Shown piece by piece: positions 14,101 through 23,100 of a DNA stretch of 64,000 nt. Source of the stretch: Aurelia coerulea (taxonomy: Eukaryota > Cnidaria > Scyphozoa > Semaeostomeae > Ulmaridae). The DNA lies in the NCBI GenBank assembly GCA_039566865.1, contig CM076957.1, positions 7,015,896-7,079,895 on the forward strand. Reading direction: 5' to 3'. The stretch's first letter is position 1. Each line of letters begins with the position of its first letter. The notes beneath the pieces were generated by a model. That model ran no database searches. It saw only the letters and a list, made by a program, of their open reading frames with translations, and had not been told where the DNA came from. The position numbers were made by a program, and so were the translations under genes.

Positions 14101-17100
14101 ATCACAATGTGCACGATTCTCGTGGTAATCTCCCCTACTAATGCTTTAGTTTTAATCTTTAGTTTTAATCTCTATGTCAAAATGGCTTCGGGGCAGTCAT
14201 AGCCTTTTGCTCCTCGGAGTATCGTTCCAGCAGTATTGTTTAGTTGTATAGTAATTTTCTAAACTAGTGTAGCTTGTAAATCGATATTGTAATTTTGAAA
14301 TGAATATAAAAAAGCTCAAAACAGGGTTTCAAGGAATTTGGCCTGTCAGCACAAAGTCTTGGGAACAAGATTACCATGAAAATGGTTGATGACAATGTCA
14401 AACCCTGCATGTAGGTACTATTTTGTTGCTTTTTCTGGGCTTTAACTGACTTACTGTGAAGTTTTCAAATCAATGTGTTCCATGTTTATGGTTTTATGCC
14501 TTATCGAAACATGGCAGTAATAGTCATTTCAAAATAATAGCGTTTGATGATGATTCGTAGCTAGGAGCGTCCGGCAGCCTTTCAATAGCGATAACTACAG
14601 CCGTAAAATCAGTCTAACTACGAGGTAGAAATCAAACTTATGACCTGGAGTCCCTTGTTTCTCTGTGCCCTTTTGACTTGATGATGGCGCTTCGGTCAAC
14701 AGAGACTCATAATAATACTCTGAAAAACCTGACCCTATTTAGGCCCAAACTCTCAGCTTCCTAGAGTACCAATCAGATTGCGAGATTCGTGCATTACTAT
14801 GATGATGGTAAGCATATGATGGAACTTGGCTGATTCCGTGAATCTTAAGCCAACTCGGGTTTACCCTTACCCTGTTGATTCTGTTCGGTTCGGTTCTTTT
14901 CATTGGCGTTGTTCGCAATGCGATGTTCTTGTTTGATGTGTTGTTGTTATGAAGTTTCTTGTCCTATGACGTCGGTTGTGTGTCTTCGTAGTATTGCTGT
15001 TGTTGCTGTTGCTGTTGTTATTTGGTTTGGTACCATTTTGTAGTGTGTGATTCGTTGTCAGATCTTTTCCCTGTGTTGTAAGGGCACGTCTCGGTGAGTT
15101 GCAGTTTTTATTGTTTTTGTCGTCGTACTTTTTGTAAGTTGTATTCTTTTGAAGCGCTTCCTGAGTCTTTGTAGCGGGCCATTCGAGTCTGTGTCCAGAC
15201 AAAATATCATGTATAGTTTACCGCTGAAGAGGGACTAGCCACTCAAAGAAAACAGGCATCAATTTGGTCTTTTGCGCTTTTTATTCTTTATTTCAATACT
15301 GATTAGTTTCGCCCACTAGGGCATCTTCAGAGCAACTGATATATTCAGAGTATCAGCCTCTATTTATAGGTAAGTATATAGGTATATAGAGGTTTTTTAA
15401 CCCATATATGGGTCTATTCCTTCCGGTTTGATCGAGACACTGTCCATAATATTTTCATTCTTCAAACATAATTAAAGGCCCCCATTAGCCATGTTTGAAG
15501 AATGAGATCATCCACGTAGCTTGCCTCAAAGTAATAGAATATTTATTTGCAATTGCAACTGTTCAATGCATGATGGCAGTAGCCTAATAACAAGCGCACT
15601 AGATGAAGCAGACCAGACTTCTTGACATGTATCAGAACTATTAGATGTAGTCGTAGCGAAACCAGAGACGTAGATGTAGCGAAACCACAGACGTAGGAAC
15701 CGGGGCATCACGGGGGGCACCAGGCCTCACGGGGAGCACATTTCCCCCAAGATTTTGCAACTAACCAAAAAGTGCCCTTTTTCTCTCAGGATGTGCCCTT
15801 TTTCAAGACCGATGCTGACAGAAAGGCGTTTAATTTTGTTATTATTTACTTTGTGATTCAGTTATATTTACTTCTCACTTTGTTTTATTGTGAATGAAAT
15901 CGGATATCTATAAGGATTAACACTATTTTCTTTTATATCACATTCTTGATGAATATTAAAGTGCCCTTAAAGTGCCGTGCCCCTCCAAGTTTAAGATGCT
16001 TCCTACGGCCCTGAGCGAAACTAAAGGATGGTGGACAATATTGACAAATTCTTTACTTTACCCTGACAAGAGTTGCCGCTATAACAGTGCCACACTTGTA
16101 TCTTGATAGTATATGATATTGGTTGGTACGTTCTCTTGGCAACAGTTATTCATATCGAAGAAGTGAGAAGCGAGAAGTGTGCCAGGTCAAAGAGGTCAAA
16201 TTTTGAAAATTGTCTTGCAATGAGTTGGCAGCTCGATTAATGAATTCATTAACAGATAAAATTTGTTAGGAGCAAGTAGTAATTAGCCTTAATGAGGTTA
16301 ATCTATTGGCAGCTACCCCAAATTAGATTGTTAGTCCAAATATCTCTTAATTGCTTTGATTGTATACATTAACAATGCCTATAAATATCTCAAATTCTAC
16401 GTTGATTGTTTCGATTGTGTCCACAAATAATGCCTATTGTTACAGCATTCCTGATTCTTATCTATATAGGTGTATAGGTATATTCCTTGAGCAAAAGCCC
16501 TTCCATAATATTTTAATTCTTCAAACATAATTAAAGGCCCCCATTAGCCATGTTTGAAGAATGAGATCATGCACGTAGCTTGCTTCATAAAGTAATGCAA
16601 TATTTATTTGCTATTGCAACTGTTTAATGTACGATTTAGTTTATATCGAAATGGCAGTAGCCTAATAATAAGTCCACTTGATGAAGCAGACCAGATTTCT
16701 TGATATGCATCAGAACTATTACCAGATACTACCAGACCAGATCTCTCGATAGGCATCTGAAGTATTATATTCGATCTAGTGAAAATAAAGGATGGTTGAT
16801 AATACTGATAATATTATATATTTCATCTAGTCCTAGAGTTGCCACCATAAAAGTTCTACACTTGTTTCTTGATAGTATTACATGCCAGTATCAAAGTTTT
16901 TAAAAATTATCAGATCTTGAGTAATCATAGTTTTTTACAAGTTTCTTAAAGGTTCCATAGCAATCTTCATGTTCACTCCTGTGCCTCTGTGGACATTTCA
17001 AAACAAGATCTGTGAAGCCTTTCTTTCCAGTGGTTACACATTACTCAAGTACCTTCCGAGCAATATGATACACAAAAAAGGGAAACAAAGTAGAAATATG

Positions 17101-20100
17101 TCGAGGGTTTCCTTTATCGAAACTAAAGAATGGGGGACAATATGGACAATTTTTTATTATATCCTGACAAGAGTTGCCACTATAAGAGTGCCACACTTGT
17201 TTCTTGATAGTATTATTTGGGTTGGTAGGTTCCCTTGGCAACAGTTATCCATATGGAAGATTTCAAGCAACAAGGGAAGTGTGCCAAGTCAAACGTCAAA
17301 ATTTTGAAAATTGCCATTTAATGAGTTGGCAGCTCAATTAATGAATTCATCAATCGGTAGAAATCGCAATGAGCAAGTAGTAATTAGCTTTAATCAGGAA
17401 ATGTCAGTTGACAACTCACTCAAATTTTGATTGTTCGCCTAAATATCTCTTAACTGTTTGATTGTATACATTAACAATGCCTATAAATATCTCAAATTCT
17501 GTGTTGATTGTCTCAATTATGTTAATAAATAATGCCTATTGTTACAGCATTCCTGAGTCCTATCTATAAAGGTACATAGGTCCATTCCCTCCAGTTTGAG
17601 CAAAAGCCCTTCCATAATGTTTTCAGTCTTCAAACATAACCAAATGCCCCCATCAGCCATGTTTGAAGAATGAGATCATGCACGCAGTTCACCTTAACGT
17701 AAAAGAATGTTTATTTGCAATTGCAACTGTTTAATGAACAATTTAGTTCATATCGAAATGGTAGTAGCCTAATAACAAGCCCACATGATGAAGCAGACCA
17801 GATTTATTTATATGAATCAGAACTATTACATTAGATGTAGGAAAACCAGAGACGTAGGAATCGGGGGCACTGGGGGCACGTACTCCTCCCCAACGATTTA
17901 GCAACAAACCAAAAGTGACCTTTTTGTCTAAGGATGTGCCCCTTTTCAAGACCGATGTGGACAGAAAGTCGTTTAATTTTGTTATTATTTACTTTGTGAT
18001 TTAGTTATGTTTACTTCTCACTTTGTTTTATTGTGAAGGAAATCAGATATCTATCAGGATTCACACTATTTTCTTCTATATATCACATTCTTATGGTTTA
18101 TAGGTAAATGGTATACAGGTATATAGGTAGGTGTATTCCTTCAAATTTTGATCGAGACCCCTTCCATAATGTTTTCATTCTCTTTACCATCGTTCCAAAC
18201 AGAGATACTTATTCTTTCCAAGATTGGGGGGGGTGGGTTGCCACACCCCCTGGCCGTTGGTGTCAACCACTGGTTAGAAGAAAGCTCAGCAAGCATATCA
18301 ACCGTAGCCTGCGCGCAGACCCAACATTACGAAGAAGAAAGGGTCTGCGCAACAACGACCAAAAGCTTGCTACACAGCACAGTGCAAATCCCTTTAGGCC
18401 ATTCATTTTACTCGGACTACGGATAAATTATAGCATAGTCATAAGAGAAAACTTAATTTTTCTCTTATGACTATGATAATAGCGAACGACATGTTTTTCA
18501 ACACGCTAAACAACACATCGTTAATAATCACACCTTTTCCAGTCCTCTTGGGGTCCTTTTACGAATAAACAATTAAACTTTTAAAACAAAAGCCACTATA
18601 AAATCCAAAATATACAAGTGACGAGAACAAACAACACAATACACAACTGAACACAAATGTGTGACAGCATATTGTGACAGCAACAAAACGACACGCATGA
18701 ATTAATCAACTCATGATTGCATAAATTATTTTCCCTGAAACCCAGAATTGTGCCGTAGCAAGCTTTTGGTCATTGTTGCGCAGACCCTTTCTTCTTCAGA
18801 ATATTGGGTCTGCACGCAGGCTAATCAACTGAGATAAAAGAGTATACTCTTCCAGGAGAGTTCTTGTGAAACGAAATCAATGGAAAATCGAGCATCATTG
18901 CTCTGTCGTCTCTTACACAGATGCCTTTACAAAGGCTAACTATGTGGTGAAAATCATTGCCTAACAGAAGTAATCCTGGCAGGTGCCAGGCAAACTGGTT
19001 TTCTTCTTTAAAAAAGGGTTCTATATGAAGAGTTATGAAACAAATGAACTCAATTACAACAACTACAGCAACATATGCAAAGAAAGGTCCTTACCATATG
19101 TCATGCAATCCATATTGCTCATCAGAGTCACTAGGATTACCAAACTGATGCTTTTTGTATCTTTTCCCTGGCATTGAAGTGACAAAATCTGCCATTGTGC
19201 TAGGCTCGGCATGCCGCCTTTTTGATCTACTGGCACCAGGAGTAGGTGGGTCATCTGTTGGTGTATTAGAGGTGGATGGCTGTGGTAGAGCGTTTTGTGG
19301 TGATTCCTTGAATTTCTCTTCAAATGTCTCAAAGGTTCTCTGTAAATGATAAATCACTATCAGAAGAGATTTAGCAAAAATAAAATATTTAGCTCTGCAA
19401 CCTTTAAACTTGGTCGTCTACCACACCATTTAACAAGCCCCTCCTTAGTCAATCAATAGTTCAGTTCACATATTTTAACATTCCATTACACACAATAACG
19501 CTTTAACTAATCAAATATCCTTAATACAGACATACAGAAAATCAAACTGACATAATTAACTAATATACAATAATGACAAACCAAATATTACAAATTACAG
19601 GAATTGTATGTAAGGCAATTTCTTGAGGACGAGCGCTCTCAGTAGCAAGGCTAATGAAGAGAGCACCACCTGTGTTAAAATGATTAAAGAACTTGGCCAA
19701 TTGTTACAATTTGTTTGTTCAGTTTCATAATTGAATAAGGCATTAACAAGGTAAGTTAAGACTTGAGGGTGTATGATGACTTAAATTGGTAATCATTTTC
19801 AAAGAAATAGGGTTTGAGTTTTTGACAAAAGCTACAAGCATCACTGTGTGCCCAGGATCTCATTTTCGGGAAACAATTGATAACTCTGTCAAAAATTGTC
19901 ATACAAATTTAGGACTGGGCTCATTAGATGCGAAATTACAAGCCTGATTCAACTGTGAACTAAATTGTCAGTTTTGACGCTATCTTGGGGGACTGGAACC
20001 TAACTCGATATGTTTTACTTATTTTTTATATTATATAACTTGTAAATAATTGTAATTATTGTGGCAAAATGATACATACATACATACATACATAGGTACA

Positions 20101-23100
20101 CGAGATATGAGGTATAATGCATCATTCATTGACAGAAACCTTCATCTATTGCGAAAAATCCAATTTAAAAGTCAGTCACTGAGATCAGACTTGATCATTT
20201 AAAATTGCAGCAAATCGTATAATCCATATTTTCTCACGTGAAATTCATTGATTTTTCTGTTCTAAAATGGTTCTGCTTAGAAGAAAAGCTATTGGCTTTA
20301 GTGTGTAACACAGTGCTTTTTGAAAACAGTATTTTAGATAAATCAATAAAAATGTAAAATTCAAAAGATGTCTTTTCATGAAATAATCTTAAAGGACAAG
20401 TCTGGGGTTGGTATGATAAAATACGAGATAATGATAAAATACAAGATAAAACTGCTATGAATGATGCAATAAGCAATTTGAGTGAAATGACGTCATATTG
20501 CGCAAACAAAAACGAGGCTGTGCGATTGTTTTTTGCCTTTTAATCACTGCTAACCTCTTCATCGTGTACTCATGCATTGAAAATGGCACAAGAACCCAAT
20601 AAAAGAGGTGAGAAAACAATCGCACAGCCTCGTTTTCATTTGCACGATATGACGTCACTTCGCTCAAGTTGCTTGTTTGAATACTTAATTTCACAAGGAG
20701 AAGGTGAAAAACAGTGGAAAAAAGTTTCATACATCATTCATGGCAGTATCATCTTGTATTTTATAATCGATCATACCAACCCCGGACTTGTCCTTTAATA
20801 TTCTGAAAAATCATATTTAATTCCTTAAGCTTGTTCTAAATTCCTTTCAAACAGAAGGAGCTATTTCCTTTCAAATGAGCCATAGCTTAAATGTTTTGGA
20901 CAAGTATAACAGTTTCAATCGCTTTCATAGAAATGAGTGGTTTTTCAACAGCAGCTTGATCAAATATTGGATTCAAAACTGAAGATTTTTGCAACTTCGT
21001 AAATTCACAGAAAAACAACAATTAGACATACTACAAAATGGTTTTCAGTTTCGGGGAGCACTTCAAAGTATTGTCAATAAAGCAAAATAAAGGGAATCGT
21101 TTTTGACAAAAGTGATTTTTTAATTGTTTCCAGGTCTGGGCACACAGTGTAAGCAGATAGTGAACTTTAGTTAGAGCGCAGGCTCCATATCTCTGAAAAG
21201 GTTGGTGTAAAATCCCAAGACCTGTTCCTTCAAGCTGATTGGCTTGAATGAAACTTGAGCTACTTTGTAATAATTCTAGTCTGCAGAAGGACTTTCTTGA
21301 AATCATCAACATTTTCAGAATCAAAGGGGTTTTCTTCTTTTTAAATTTTGAAAAATATCAAAGCCATCTTAATTTCAACTAATATTCAAGAAAACCATAC
21401 ATAGTTTATGAATATCAGTAATATGACACGAAGCAAATATCTTTGACTTTTCTGGTTTACAGCTTAAAAATTTGATGAGGTCACATCCTCAACTGAGCTG
21501 AAATATAAAATACTCCATAAGTTCGAGAATATTCATGATTTCTGAAAAGTCCACTGGTGGAATGGTAGCTAGAATTTATGTTAAGCCATTCAGTTCAAAG
21601 AAACAGGTATTACAATTTTACACCAAACATTTTAAACATTTAGAACCTATGCTAATCAATAGTAAAGAAATGCCGTAAATACCTTTGGATCAGGTCGAAT
21701 ACTGCTTTTATTAAGTCTTTTCTTGAATCCATCAAAGAAAACCACCTCTAACGTTGCTGAATAAAAAAATTAAAATTAGGCCCCAATCTAGATATTGTAA
21801 CAGGTACCCCAAAATAAACTACGCACTTTTAGCAGTCCACGATAAATATGACTCAATCTTAGAAAATTTTAGCCTGAATTAGATTCTAGGATTTTTGCAA
21901 TTTTTTTTTAGTTTTTAGTGCTACCTATATACAAGCAATTTTCTAAAAAAATACTTTACAGGGTGATTTGGGGATTTAGAAATTGATTGCGTAAACGTCT
22001 GTAGGAGCATGGCCTGTTATGAAATTCTGTATTAGTTAAAATAAAGTGTAGTTTCATTGTATTTTTGAGAATTTTAGAAAAGCTTGAGTTTTGTACCTAG
22101 GCATTTCCAGTATCATAAATTCAACAAAACTCCAAGCTTAGCTTGCTTGACCTCATGATGATGCATCCCTGTTTGTCTTTTTAACCCCATAACACAGGAA
22201 CACAACCAGCACCAAAGCATAAACTCAATGAAATTACGAAAGGAAATACATTTATTTGTATCACTTAAAGTAATTTCACATTTCTTGCAAGATAGAACCA
22301 GTGCTCGTGCAGGGGATTGCATTTAATCGATTTCTAATTCAGGCTTTTTCTTTGCTACAGATTAAGCCATTAAATCTTCAAAATCAGTTGAGTGTATGAT
22401 TCATCATGGACTGCAAAAAGTGGATAGTTCATTTTGGAGAACCCAGTATATTCATGTAGTGCAGGGCTTGCACACAGTAGCATGACAAGAATTCTCAAGA
22501 TTCCTTGGAGAATTCTTCACATCAATCATGATGAGAATTCATGAGCCATATCAAGTTCTTATTAATAAGAATTCTTAAGAAACTAAACATGTTCTTAAGA
22601 ATTCTTAGCAATTCTTGAGATTTCTTAGGCAGGAAAGGCATGTTAATGTGGTTAGGTCTGTATTGTATATTCAAGTAACAAAAAATTATGACGTTATTTG
22701 ATGTTTTTAGGATTTTAAGAAAATTAGTTCAGAAAACTTGTTTAGATATTCCACGACAAAGTTATTAAGAAAACGGTATTTACGGTAAACAATCAAGAGA
22801 TTAAAGACTTGCTTTTACGAGGTGACTAACTTTCAAAGGAGGGCACAAGCTTTTATGCATAGCCATGAAGAAAACTATATTTTCTCATGACTATGTTTTA
22901 AGGCAGATAGATGGGCATGAAAAGTTTATGTAAAGAGATTTTACACTACAGTATAATTAATTTTGTGGAACGATATTTCTACAGGGCCTACACCTTTTAC
23001 CCCACCCACTACCCCTTCTTGATGGTCCTGACAAAGCCATTCTACAGTTGGGACCAATAAAATGCATTTCAAGTAATCATTTATCCAATTTCATAAAAAG

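Larger units (their letters stand above)
2142..19094 (-). other. 17-kb PHF20-like intron packed with repeats
   Basis: This intron separates exons 5 and 6. It holds one plus-strand ORF (3172-3747), several inverted-repeat elements, a LINE fragment, the 164-bp satellite, a roughly 1.1-kb-period array and a TAGCCTGCG element. No further minus-strand coding exon was recognised, and the exon 5/6 phases already match. Confidence 0.7.

Noticed and set aside
7148..14112. CRISPR-like array
   Set aside because: Whole 164-bp units are repeated without unique spacers, and the window is eukaryotic.
20455..20730. 91-codon minus-strand ORF and 73-codon plus-strand ORF
   Set aside because: Both are inside the TTAA-flanked MITE arms.
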